The position numbers were made by a program, and so were the translations under genes. Source: Brachionus manjavacas (Eukaryota; Rotifera; Eurotatoria; Ploima; Brachionidae). From it: a stretch of 64,000 nt of DNA. The notes below the pieces were generated by a model. The model was not told the origin of the DNA and did no database searches. It saw nothing but the letters and a program-made list of their open reading frames with translations. Positions within the stretch are counted from its first letter, which is position 1. The number at the start of each line of letters is the position of its first letter. The DNA lies in contig JAHQIY010000003.1 in NCBI GenBank assembly GCA_019054805.1, positions 7,006,001 through 7,070,000 of the forward strand, in the 5' to 3' direction. Of the stretch, positions 10,906-21,300 are shown piece by piece.

Positions 10906-11826
10906 ATGAATTTTTTATTATTTTTTTGTTTTATTGAGCTTTCGCTTGAAATATACTCAAGTCGAGTTAAAAGAGAAACAAAGTCGAATTTTTTGCTCAA
11001 ATGGGTAACAACCGAGCCAAATCTGCCATTACTTTTTGGAATACCGAGACGACATAACACAGACTATAGATGGTACAAGCACTCAGAAAATAATTATGTT
11101 GACGAATTGGAAACATATAACAACGTATTTCTCTATTCAAATACAGCAAATGAATCGTTTCTGTACTTAATTTCATATGACACCAAAACTCATGACCATC
11201 TGTCCTCGTTTGAGCCCATTCCAGTGGGGTTAAACCAATTTCAGAGATACTTTTTCACCATGATCTACTTGGAATCGCATTTTATAGACACAATCGAAAC
11301 TGAGGACAGTTTTAATGTTTTTTGTAATTTAACTCTAGTGTTACCTAAAAATAATGACACAATTAATAAAGAAAATATGAGATTAATCGAAAATTATTTG
11401 CGGTTTAAAATAGGACTAATAGACGATTTATACGAGCAAAAATTAAATATTAAAACCAAAATACCTAGAAATAAAAGAGACTCTTCTAAATCGATCTTTT
11501 TACGAGTAGATTTGGATATTGGGCCCATTGTCTTACCTAAAACAAATATATTTGACAAAGATAGTCTTAAAAATAACAATGTTTCGTGCACGCTTGATTT
11601 ATTTGAAACAAGCCCTCTGGAGGGGAGGAATTTGATTAGTAGGAGCGTGCTTTTTAAACCTGTTGATACCTTTGTACCCAATTATAAACGAGAAGAGGAA
11701 AGGTCTCCGGTTGTTGAGACACCAACGACAAAAAAAAGTTACAAAAATTCTCAAAATTCGATTTTTTTTTGCCGAAATGTTGCGTTTGTTTCTGCTATTC
11801 CGATTTTAGTTTTTAGTTTGTTCTAA
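10906..11826 (+). CDS. Family member C: secreted, probably GPI-anchored protein with furin-like sites
   Basis: Single-exon frame of 306 aa. The signal peptide is residues 1-16 or so, followed at once by a dibasic 'SRVKR' (19-23). Family core: 'KWVTTEPNLPL' (32-42), 'YRWYKHSE' (54-61), 'HLSSFEP' (98-104), 'FFTMIYL' (116-122), Cys140 in 'FCNLTLVLP', 'PRNKR' (187-191), 'DIGPIVL' (204-210) and Cys228 in 'VSCTLDL'. The Cys-Cys distance is 88, six more than in A, B and D. The C-terminal about 20 residues are hydrophobic. The sequence just before the ATG ends in 'AAAGGT', so a splice acceptor directly upstream is possible. Function unknown. Confidence 0.82.
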   Translation: MNFLLFFCFIELSLEIYSSRVKRETKSNFLLKWVTTEPNLPLLFGIPRRHNTDYRWYKHSENNYVDELETYNNVFLYSNTANESFLYLISYDTKTHDHLSSFEPIPVGLNQFQRYFFTMIYLESHFIDTIETEDSFNVFCNLTLVLPKNNDTINKENMRLIENYLRFKIGLIDDLYEQKLNIKTKIPRNKRDSSKSIFLRVDLDIGPIVLPKTNIFDKDSLKNNNVSCTLDLFETSPLEGRNLISRSVLFKPVDTFVPNYKREEERSPVVETPTTKKSYKNSQNSIFFCRNVAFVSAIPILVFSLF

Positions 11827-12700
11827 ATTAAATTGAATTTTAATTTTTTTTAGATTTTTATTCTCAAAATTTTTTTTGTATTTTTGATTTAATTTTTTTA
11901 AAGTTAAACATGGACATTTAATTAGATATAGTATTTTATTTATGTAGATAAATAAATAATTACTTTTAATACATTTAAAATTTCTCTTGAACTTGACGAT
12001 GGCTTTTGACGAATAAAACAAAAAAACTATAGAATAAAAAAAAAATTATTAGAATAAGAAAATAAAATGTAGCATAAATTTATTTATTTTTTTAAGTATA
12101 ACATTTGCAACTATAGTACAAAAAAATTGCAGATTAGTTTTGCTATTTTTTTTTTGAGTCTCAATCAAAAACTTTAATTTTTTTAAGATAAAGCTTCATA
12201 ATCTAAATGACTGAAAGGAAGTACTCAGCTCCATTCCAAGCAGCCAGGGGTCTTTCCCCAAACTATTTAAAAAAAAAAAATTATTTTTTTTTTCTCTAAG
12301 TGATGAAAGGCCAACAAAATTTGAACTTATAAAATTTTGTGTTAAACTAAACTTACTACTACAAAAACTTAGAAAACTATTTGTACTTATAAAACAGTGA
12401 TGTTTTGGTCGCTGTTTTTATATTTGCAAATTTGGTAGATTTACTCAATTTTACCAATTCCAAATCATATTTATCGCGACATCTACGCAATACGAAGTGA
12501 ATTTACCTAAATTTATTAAATAGATTTTAAAAAAATTTAAATTTGTAACATACTTCAAAAACAAGTAATTTTTCATGAAACAAATTTTTAAAAATTTTGT
12601 CTTTTGAAAATTTAATAAGAATCTAAGAAGAAGAAAGCGATCATTTAAAACTTCAAAACTTTAAGTGCCAGAAATTAGCATGTCACATCATATCATCTGA

Positions 12701-12855
12701 TATTAGTAGTAGTAGTAGTAGTAGTAGTTTTGACTGTAGCTGGCTAGCCAGCGAGTGTGCTGATAAGGCACACTATGACAGCTGATGTGATTGATTGCTG
12801 CTCATCCAGCAATCAATGCCTGCTTTAAAGCTGTTAACATTAGGGGCTTCTTATC
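12701..12855 (-). mobile_element. LINE 3' end: last codons plus (TAC)n tail, minus strand
   Basis: Read on the minus strand, the sequence encodes 'NSFKAGIDCWMS' followed by a stop, the classic last residues of CR1/Jockey-type ORF2. This is followed by a short 3' UTR and a (TAC)n tail, visible on the plus strand as (GTA)n at about 12705-12729. Severely 5'-truncated. Same tail unit as the LINE at 1-677, so plausibly the same or a sister family. Confidence 0.75.
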
Positions 12856-12872
12856 TATCTAATAATTTATTT

Positions 12873-13139
12873 AATATTTTATTTAATTACAATAACTCAA
12901 GATTATTGTGAAATTTGCGACTAAATTTTTTCAAAAAATAAAAAAATTACAACAAAGAAGCTTTTAATTAATAATTATAATAAATTTTTGCTAAGTTTTT
13001 TTTTATGGTTATAACAATCAAAGTCAGTCTTGACTCCATTAATTGGTAGCTTCTTTGTTGTAATTTATTTTATTTTTTGAAAAAATTTAGTCGCAAATTT
13101 CACAATAATCTTGAGTTATTGTAATTAAATAAAATATTC
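12873..13139. mobile_element. Long near-perfect inverted repeat (foldback/MITE)
   Basis: Arms at 12873-12964 and 13048-13139 are reverse complements over about 92 bp with only a few differences; the landmark 'AGATTATTGTGAAATTTGCG' in the left arm is matched exactly in the right. An 83-bp loop separates them. The near-identity, compared with the other inverted repeats here, suggests a recent insertion or selection for the hairpin. No coding capacity. Confidence 0.75.
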
Positions 13140-13518
13140 AAAAATAAGATATGAATTTAAACTTTAAATAACATGTAAAGAAATTGTTTAAGAAAAAATT
13201 AATTTTTTACTTGTTTCAACTAAAGTTTTTTTGTCTTTTATGGGTCTAATTGTCTCATTTATTATTCAAATATCAATAAAAACTAATAATGATCGGTTAA
13301 CTCAAAAAACCAATACTAAGGAAAATAGTTGGTCTATAAGTCGGTCTCAAAACTACCTCAATTTGATCACTTTATATTTGAAAAAAAACCAAGCTAATGA
13401 TAATTGTTACTTAAATTAATCTAATAAATTTAAACTAAAATTAAATTTGTATAATCTAGTAAAAAAAATAATTCAAAAACTATATATTTTTTATTTAAAA
13501 AATTTTCAACAATTTTGT

Positions 13519-13690
13519 CTAATTAGTCAGAACTAGACTTGTTTTTAAGTCACAAGCCTTAAGTCAAGTCAAGTTAATGGATTTAATTTTTTATTTTTTA
13601 TTTTAAATCAAGCCATAACTTTGACTTAAATTTTTTGTGACTTAGACTCAATACTGTGACTTATAAACAAGTCTAGTTCTGACTAATTAG
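13519..13690. mobile_element. Short MITE, family also at 27176-27468
   Basis: Begins 'CTAATTAGTCAGAACTAGAC' and ends with its reverse complement; arms of about 36 bp enclose an interior with 'AAGTCAAGTCAAG' and 'AACTTTGACTTAAATTTTTT'. The same interior words, in the same order, occur at 27176-27468, which makes this a dispersed non-autonomous family. Superfamily not assigned. Confidence 0.7.
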
Positions 13691-13936
13691 GCTACTTTAA
13701 CAATTTATTTAAAATTTGTAAAGAAAAACAAATACAAGAAAGTAATTAAAAAGTCTTATTTATTCTTTGTCTAATTTTTTTTTAAATCTTAAAAAAACTA
13801 AAAACAATTGAATCTGAAAAATTATTCCAGCAGTTTTTTTTAATTCTATTAAATCATGTAACTAACATAATTATGAAAAAATTCAAATTTATTCTTTAAA
13901 TTTATTTGGAAAGACAAAACTTTACTTTAATTTACT

Positions 13937-14020
13937 TTTTTTATTTTATTTTATTTTATTTTCATCAACCTCGCGGTGTTTACTGAATAAATTATTATTA
14001 TCATTATTATTATTAGTATT
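13937..14020 (+). repeat. Two adjacent simple repeats, (TTTTA)n and (ATT)n
   Basis: A TTTTA-type run at about 13937-13967 and an interrupted ATT run at about 13993-14020, separated by about 25 bases of unique sequence. Confidence 0.7.
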
Positions 14021-14934
14021 TAAAAAGTTTTAAATAAAGACATTCTAATTAGAAATTTTTTTTTTCTAATTCTAATTTAAATTTTGAATTTATCAATTTA
14101 TTTTATTTTCATTTATCGTAGACTTTTAAATGCCACTGATTAGATTTAGAGAGATTTTTCTCATCTTGGAAAAATTTGAAATGGAATTCCTTAATTATTA
14201 CATATAGATTTTTCACAACTTTATCAAATTGACCAGTCGATTGACAAATATGTTTTAGCAGAAATTTTTAATGAACTAATAATTTTAATTACTGAATTCT
14301 CTGCAAATGAGTGCTCCCGTAAGATCACTTTTTTTTAAAGCGTAGAAACAAAGTCAAAAAAATTTAGATGAAAATCAAAGTTAATGACAAAATAATTCTT
14401 TAAAAATAATTTAAATTTAATCATAGTTCTGTATAGTTTGCTCAACATAACAATATGTTTTTGCGTTTTATTTTTAAAAAATATTGTAATCATTTTAAAT
14501 GAATTATTTTTGATTATGATAATAAAAATTTGATAGTAAACTTCATTTAACCATTTTAGGTTATCATGATTTTTTTTAAATTTCGTAATTATATTTTTCA
14601 TAATTTGATTGAAACCTAACTCCAAGTTAATTTAATTTTAGTCCCAGTAATTTAAAATTTTAATAGATCATTTATTGATAATTTTCTCTGTTTATTTTTA
14701 CCAGAATTATTTCACAATTAGAAATAAAAATATTAAAAAATAAATCTTTTATGGTTTATAGAATATGTTGCGATTACTAATTAATTTCTGATGAATAATT
14801 GTCAGTTGTTTAGGCAGAAAGGTGACTTGAAATAAAAAATTCTGTCTATAATTTTGAAATATTTAGTTCATAAATGAAAAAAATTATTTTTTTATAAATA
14901 ATTGTAGGTATGGAAAATTTTAAAATTCAAAAAT

Positions 14935-15798
14935 ATGCATCAGATTACATTTCTATATTTACTACTATTCTGTTTATGCTTTTCCCAAGCCAGTGTAGCC
15001 AAACTAGCAAAACGTCATAATTATCAATATTTTTCACCAGTTATTTACAAGCACAAATGGATAACCAGAGAAACAAAATTTCCTTTGAGACTTCAAACAC
15101 CGGTTAGAATTGATGCCGATTTCAAATGGTACAAAGCATCAGAAGATCTTTTTATTGAAGAAATAGATCATTTTGAAGAAGATTACCGTTTCGATCAGCA
15201 GCATGATAAAGTAATATTAGATATTCTAAAGTACGATCATTCTTACCACGAACAACTTTCATCCTATGAGCCTCGAGTCATTGGTACCAGAACCGATGAA
15301 TTTCAAGAAAAAGAGATTTTTTCACTGTTTTATTTAAAGTCTCTTAGTATTGAAAATAAATATGTTAAAAGAAGAAACATGGCTTTTTGTAATGTAACAA
15401 TTTTAATACCACATGATGACAATTTAATTTTGAGCAAAAACAAGGCGTTAGTTTTACAAAATTTAATATTGAAATTTGGCACTCGAGTTAAACGTGATGT
15501 GAATGCGATCCAATCTTATGAACAAAATAAAATTCGCTTTAAACGACATGATAGCAGCTTTGTTGCCCTCGAGTATGTTGAAGGTCCCATCTATTTTAGA
15601 AATTCAATTTTCGCTAAATCAGAAGAAGTAAAATGTAATTTGCAATTATGGGAAGATAATCGAATTGTATTTCAACAAACAATCTCAAAAAATATAGATT
15701 TATCTAGAAATTTTCGAAATTCTGTTCGTTCAAATACTTTTAGCTACAAATTTTTAGTTTTGTCAATTTATATATTCTCTTTTTTTAATAAATTTTAG
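14935..15798 (+). CDS. Family member D: secreted, probably GPI-anchored protein with two furin-like sites
   Basis: Single-exon frame of 287 aa, the most compact member. Signal peptide about residues 1-20. Core: 'KWITRETKFPLRL' (41-53), 'FKWYKASE' (63-70), 'QLSSYEP' (107-113), 'IFSLFYL' (128-134), Cys152 in 'AFCNVTILIP', 'RVKR' (184-187), 'RFKR' (201-204), 'VEGPIYF' (215-221) and Cys234 in 'VKCNLQL'. The cysteines are 82 residues apart. The C-terminus is hydrophobic. I chose the ATG at 14935 because it gives the signal peptide. An upstream ATG at 14910 opens an overlapping frame shifted by one, so the transcript probably starts or is spliced ('TTGTAG' at 14902-14907) close to it. Function unknown. 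Confidence 0.82.
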   Translation: MHQITFLYLLLFCLCFSQASVAKLAKRHNYQYFSPVIYKHKWITRETKFPLRLQTPVRIDADFKWYKASEDLFIEEIDHFEEDYRFDQQHDKVILDILKYDHSYHEQLSSYEPRVIGTRTDEFQEKEIFSLFYLKSLSIENKYVKRRNMAFCNVTILIPHDDNLILSKNKALVLQNLILKFGTRVKRDVNAIQSYEQNKIRFKRHDSSFVALEYVEGPIYFRNSIFAKSEEVKCNLQLWEDNRIVFQQTISKNIDLSRNFRNSVRSNTFSYKFLVLSIYIFSFFNKF

Positions 15799-16300
15799 CC
15801 AAAATTTTTTCTTGATTTTCTAAAAAAAAAAAAATTTAAATTTAAATTTACTTTTGAAAAAAAGTGTCTAATCAATCCAAATAATTGTCTCCATAATGCA
15901 TTGATCTTTTGATCAAGGTTGAGTGTTCATAAAAAAGACAGTGGAAAGAAAGAGTAATCTTGAAATTTTTTTCGTCAACATTAGCTTCGAATCTAAAACG
16001 ATATAAATTTTACAAGTGGAGTCAAGATTAACTTAAATGATTCAAAATTTTGAAATATCTAGTCAAGGTATTTGACACTTAACTAAAGGTTTTCGATAAA
16101 AGTTTCTTACCAGACTTTGACAAATATGAATAAGAAGTAATTTTTACAGCACTGATTTGCTACGAGGATCCGATGACATTTTACTTAAAGTCGCTAGATT
16201 TTGGTTCTTTTTTTGGAGTTTTCCGTTCAAAATTTGATTTTTCTATATTTTTGATTAATTTTTCTACAAAAGATAAATTTTGTAATTTTATGTAAAATTA

Positions 16301-16698
16301 CGATAATTTTTTTGAGGTAAAAATCGTATAAAAATGTAAAAAAACGTAAAAGTTAATTTTTTTGTCAGGCAAAATTTTGTAAATTAAAATAAAATAATTT
16401 AAAATTTCATAAAATTCAATTTTATTGTCTTTGATAAGCCAAGATATCAAACTAGGCTTTCATTGTCTAACCGGAAGCCTTATCCTGCACTTCAAAATTT
16501 TAAAGCAAAATACATATTTCGGGTTCAAAATACGTATAATACTAACCCTAATCCTAATTTGCAAAAAACTTTAATACTAACCCTTGGCTTATCAAAGACA
16601 ATAAAATTGAATTTTACATTATTTTATTTTATTTTACAAAATTTATTTTGAAAAAAAAAATAACTTTTACGATTTTTTACCTCAAAAAATAATTTTAA
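16301..16698. mobile_element. Foldback element with about 115-140 bp arms
   Basis: The inner ends are exact reverse complements: 'TTTATTGTCTTTGATAAGCC' ending at 16440 and its complement starting at 16586. The match continues outward with gaps through 'GAGGTAAAAATCGTA' (left) and its counterpart (right). The 145-bp interior holds 'CTAACCCTAATCCTAA', reminiscent of metazoan telomere repeats but only two units long. No coding capacity. Confidence 0.65.
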
Positions 16699-16839
16699 TT
16701 GTAATTGTCTACATTTCACTTTAAGTGGAAATCTTGAACCAGTCCAGAAACCAGCCTCGGGAACAAGTTTTCGAAGTGGCTCAGCTATGAACCATTCTAG
16801 AACGAAAGTTGGAGAAGAGTTAATCCTTGTTCAACAACC

Positions 16840-17168
16840 CGCTATAAATTGGACCAAAGTATTTGCAGGTAAGGAAAATGAAGATGTGGAACAATGGTTG
16901 GAAGGATTTCAAGCTCAGACATATCAGGTAATCGATGAGGGTTAAATTAGCTGTTTTAAAGAGTCTATTGGAGAGTCGATCTAGAAACCTAATTCGAAAA
17001 TTGCCTTCTGGCAAGACTAACACCTGCGAAAAATGGATTGCGGAATTAAAGATTTTTTTTGGGAATCTTAAATCAAAAGATCCAAGGGAGGAACTCGATA
17101 AATTAAAGAAAGATCCGAATGAAATAAGAACTGGATTTACGAGGACCGCCTTGCCATTCTTAATCTGA
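16840..17168 (+). pseudogene. Ty3/gypsy-type gag remnant
   Basis: Two adjacent frames together resemble the N-terminal part of LTR-retrotransposon gag (retrotrans_gag domain). The first frame has 'EDVEQWLEGF' (about 16881-16910), matching the 'F.G..D...WL..F' signature. The second, from about 16935, has 'LLESRSRN' and a Trp in the position of the usual 'tW..l...l...F'. A frameshift and stop near 16943 separate the two parts. No LTRs, zinc knuckle or pol sequence are visible, so this is a fragment. Confidence 0.55.
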
Positions 17169-18381
17169 TATCACTTCATGAGTGCCAAGCACGAGGTGAC
17201 ATGATCCAAAGGTGACATGTAAACCTTCAACCTAATGTACGCAGAGGGTTAATTACTTAACGAATAGAGTTATTAATGAGTGAAATGCACTCCTCGCTAC
17301 GGTCACAGACTCTGACTCAATCAATCAATTCAAGAATCGATACGATGCCTTCATGACCCGCCACCAAGTTTTTACCATATAACTCTAGCAGGGTTTCTGG
17401 CAAATTTCTAGATATACCCCTCTCAGTTCCTTATAATTTCCTTCTTACTTTTTTACTGTAAATAATTTACTGAAATAAAATTAATTTAACTAATAAAAAT
17501 AAAATAGATTTACAAAATACAAAAAAATTCTAATTAGAATAGATCATAGAGAGAATAAATAAATTTCAAAATATTGATATTTTATTTAATCATTGATATT
17601 TCCCTGTTAATGAAAATTAATCTTTTTTTGTTTAATTTAGTGAAACATATTTTGTTACATGTTGTATTCATCAAAGTTTAAAAAGCTCAATTTTGTTAAT
17701 TTAAAATTTAAAAACAATATTTTTTTTTTGTAATTTTTCAAAGGTTTGTATGAAAATTCACAATGCCTTAAAATCTTCCATTCCAATAAATTAAAAAAAT
17801 TATTGTTGAAACAAAATTCATGTCAGATTTTTTAAAAATCCATTATTTTGAAAATTTTTTGGAATAATTTTGTTAAAATCTAACCAATTTAAATTAATTT
17901 GAATAATCCTTTTATTAAATTTCTTCCTTGAAATTACAAAAATTTGTTATTGTGATACAGGCCAATATTTAAAACCTTGATTTTTCATGTAAATGAATGT
18001 TTAAATAGAAAATTACGATTTAATCAAAATGAACGATTATTCAATAATTTTCAAAAGAGATTTCAAAAAATAAATTTTTTATGATTATTAGAATAGTTTT
18101 GTTTCCAACTATTCTTAAAAGAGTCAAAAGTAATTTTTTATTTTTTGAAAAATTAAAAGGTTATCAAATTTGAAAATAATTTCCTAATTGATAAAAATTG
18201 AAAGTTAAATAAACCTTTTGATTGTTTAAAAAGCTAAAAAATAATTTTCTAGTGGAAAAATTTGACACCGAAAGGATTCAAAAAATATTTTTATTGACAT
18301 TTAATTTTTAATGGATCATTGATAAAAAGCATTGTTTATATGCTAGTGTAGAAACATATTATACATTAGTTTTTAAAAAAA

Positions 18382-21300
18382 ATGAAAAACGTTTATTCCT
18401 TCATTACATATTGTTTTATTGTTCACAGCGTTTTGAGCAGATCAATATTTGATTTAAATGATGTAATTAATTATGAAATTTCAAATAACATTTCTTTTTT
18501 TGACAACATAAAACTGTCTCTCACCAATGAATATTGTTCGACAAAGCCTTGTATTGTCGAAGGTTTTTTAATAAATTAGTCTCTGGATAAAATTAAATTT
18601 TTTTCAATCAAGCTCTTAATTTTGCTGACTTTAATCTAATTGAATCTGCTTGTGACAACTTTTTCGAATTTAGCTGTAAACATGTTCATCAGAATCATTT
18701 GTCAAGTGTCTATCAAAAAGTTATACATGACGTTCAAGAAAGTAAGACTTTCAGTTTAAATTTTAAAATAAAAAATAAACCTTTATTTATTTGATTCTTT
18801 ATTTAGTAATGGTGATGAAAAATTCACCTCAAGATCTTGAGCCGATCAAAGACTTACAGTATTTATTTGATCAATGTCTTATACGAGGTAATTTAAAAAT
18901 TTTAATTTAATTAATTGATTAATTGTTTAAAATTTTAGATAAAACAATATTTAGTGATTTTATTGGCTTTATTGATGAAAATTTTAACAAATGGCCATTA
19001 ATAGATTACAATACTGGGAAAAATTTTTCAACATCTGATAAAATTTTGAATCTTTTTAAAATTGGAATAGAACCATTTTTTATTGTAGATGTCAGAACTG
19101 ACATTTTTAACAACTCAAATTATACTTTATGGGTAGTTTTAGAAATTCAATCTAAAATTATTTCTAAATTAAAATAAGTTGAAACGATCAGAAGCTCAGC
19201 GTCTCAGAATAAATAACTCAAAAATTCAGCAGCATTTGATTGAAATACTTTCGGATTTTCTGTACGAATTTAATGGATTTAGTTTAGAAAGGAACAATAA
19301 ATCTCAAATAAATGGAATAATAAGATTGAGTAAACTTTTTTATGAAGTAAATTTTTTGAAGATTATTTATATTCTAAATTTTAAATTTTTCTTTTTAGAT
19401 CAACTTGAAAAAAAAAATTGATCCTCTCGCATTCAAGACTACAGTTTCGGAATTAAACCTTTTGATTCCAGGGGTATTAGACAGCATTACATGCATTTGA
19501 TCATTACTTTTTGCGTAAATAAACTTGTTTGTATTCTATGGATTACAAGTGAGGGTTTAAAGATGCATTTAAGAAATATTTATTTTTTTCTAACCTTTTT
19601 TTAATCATTTTAAAACAAGTTAATATTAATTTACGTATAAAATTAAGATCAAATCACTTTTAAGTTAGGATAATGAAGAACCTTTTAATTTGATCACTTC
19701 AAATAAACTTCAACACTGCCACGTTTCATCTAAAACTTTTTTATCGAAAAAAGGCAATTACTTTAATAGAGAAATTAAAAAAGATGAAGTTGTGATTAAA
19801 ATATTTTGAATGTATAACCTAATTTGTCTAAAGGTTTTTATTAAATTTATTTTTAAATATGTAATTTTTTTTTGTATTACCTTAGTTAGGTTTTATTCGG
19901 AGTTGTTTAAAAGTCACAAGTCTCAAGGCAAATCCGGACTTTTTTTAATTAATTTTGTTTATCTGTGGCAAGATAAAGTTTCTGCAGATTAAAAATAGAT
20001 TTAAAACTAAAAGACTAATAAGGTGGTAAAAAAGAATATAATAAAAAATATGAAAATTAAAATAAGCATTTGAATAATTTCAATACAACCAATTTATAGA
20101 TTCTATTTAGTTTTTATTATTTATTTATTTGTTTTCTAAATCGAGCTATTGCTCCTTCAGATTAAAAAAAAAATGAGTAAAAGTGGAATAAAAATAAAAT
20201 ACTTAAATAGTAGAAAATTAAAAATTAGATTTATTGAAATAAACAGTTAGAGGACAGTAAATTGGCTGAGGAATATAAAGCCGGTTTTGAGTCAAGATAT
20301 CTCGAATACCCAGCTCCACTGTGTAATTTTTACCTAAATATTTCTTCTTTTTTCTCTGAACAATCAAACCTTTGAAAATTTGTATCCTGTAACTGTTTAT
20401 TTAATTTTCACATATCAATTTTCAATAAAAATGTTAATTGATTTCGATGAAAAATTTTCGATAAAACTGTCAGTCCCAAACTAAATTTGAAAATTATTCC
20501 AAAAATTTATTTCTGCAAAAACTCTTAAATTCTAAGCATTTTTACACCATTGGATGTTTTTGCAGAGATAGGTCTTTGCAGAGATAGCAGAATTCTAAAA
20601 ATTGTTAAATTTTGAGAATAGATAATTAATTTTTTCTAAGTTGAAACGATCAAACATAAAGAGACTTCAATATCCTTATTTTGTATTCTTTTGGTTAATC
20701 TTTTATTTGAAAAGTTTGATTGGGAAAAGTATATCTTAGATGATGTTTTCAAAAAAACTTTTAATATGAATGTTAGTCGAAATCAAACAGTTATCATAGA
20801 TGATCTTGAATATTTGCAAAAACTAGTCAAAATTATCAATTATGAGTCACAATATCATGAAGAGTATCTAAAGAAATAACATGTTTATTTAAATCTAAAT
20901 TTATAATTTTAAGTGACTTTGATAATTTTCTAATATGGGAATTAATTGATTCATTAAATGACATTATGGTAAGAATAAAAGCGAACAAAAACTTAAACTT
21001 GAATTTATTCTAATTTAGGAGCCATCAAAGAATGAACTGCTCATCTGTTCTAATTACATTTTTAAAAATTTCAATGTTTTGCTATCAAAATTCCTTTTAA
21101 AAGATAATTTCAAACCTGAAAATGTTTTAAAGGTAATTTTTGATTTTTAAAGTGAATGAAAAATTTATTTAATTTTAGGTGGAAGAATTAATCATGTTTT
21201 TAAGAAATGAATTCACAAATCTGATTTACCAGAGCTCATGGATGGATGAGAAGTCAAAAGGATTTTCAATCGAGAGGGTAATTTTTGATGAAAAAATTTA

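Larger units (their letters stand above)
11827..14934. other. Intergenic region rich in repeats
   Basis: Between members C and D. It holds a minus-strand LINE end (12701-12855), a long near-perfect inverted repeat (12873-13139), a short MITE (13519-13690), a TTTTA-rich run (about 13937-13967) and an ATT-rich run (about 13993-14020). A stretch near 12473-12520 ('ATCTACGCAATACGAAGTGA') faintly recalls the SINE body. I see no gene. Confidence 0.5.
15799..18381. other. Intergenic region with foldback element and gag remnant
   Basis: Contains the inverted repeat at 16301-16698 and a degenerate Ty3/gypsy-type gag fragment at about 16840-17168. The stretch 17170-17460 is less A/T-rich than its surroundings and may be more of the same retroelement, but I recognise no domain. 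The rest is A/T-rich with no signal. Confidence 0.5.

Noticed and set aside
14335..14625. 96-aa minus-strand frame
   Set aside because: Low-complexity Lys/Phe/Ile/Asn translation in a desert; no family resemblance and no splice partners.
19175..20652. 'TAAGTTGAAACGATCA' occurring twice in the M13 gene as a regulatory or recombination signal
   Set aside because: Only a 16-base match with unrelated flanks in A/T-rich sequence; chance is not excluded, so I did not call it a feature of its own.
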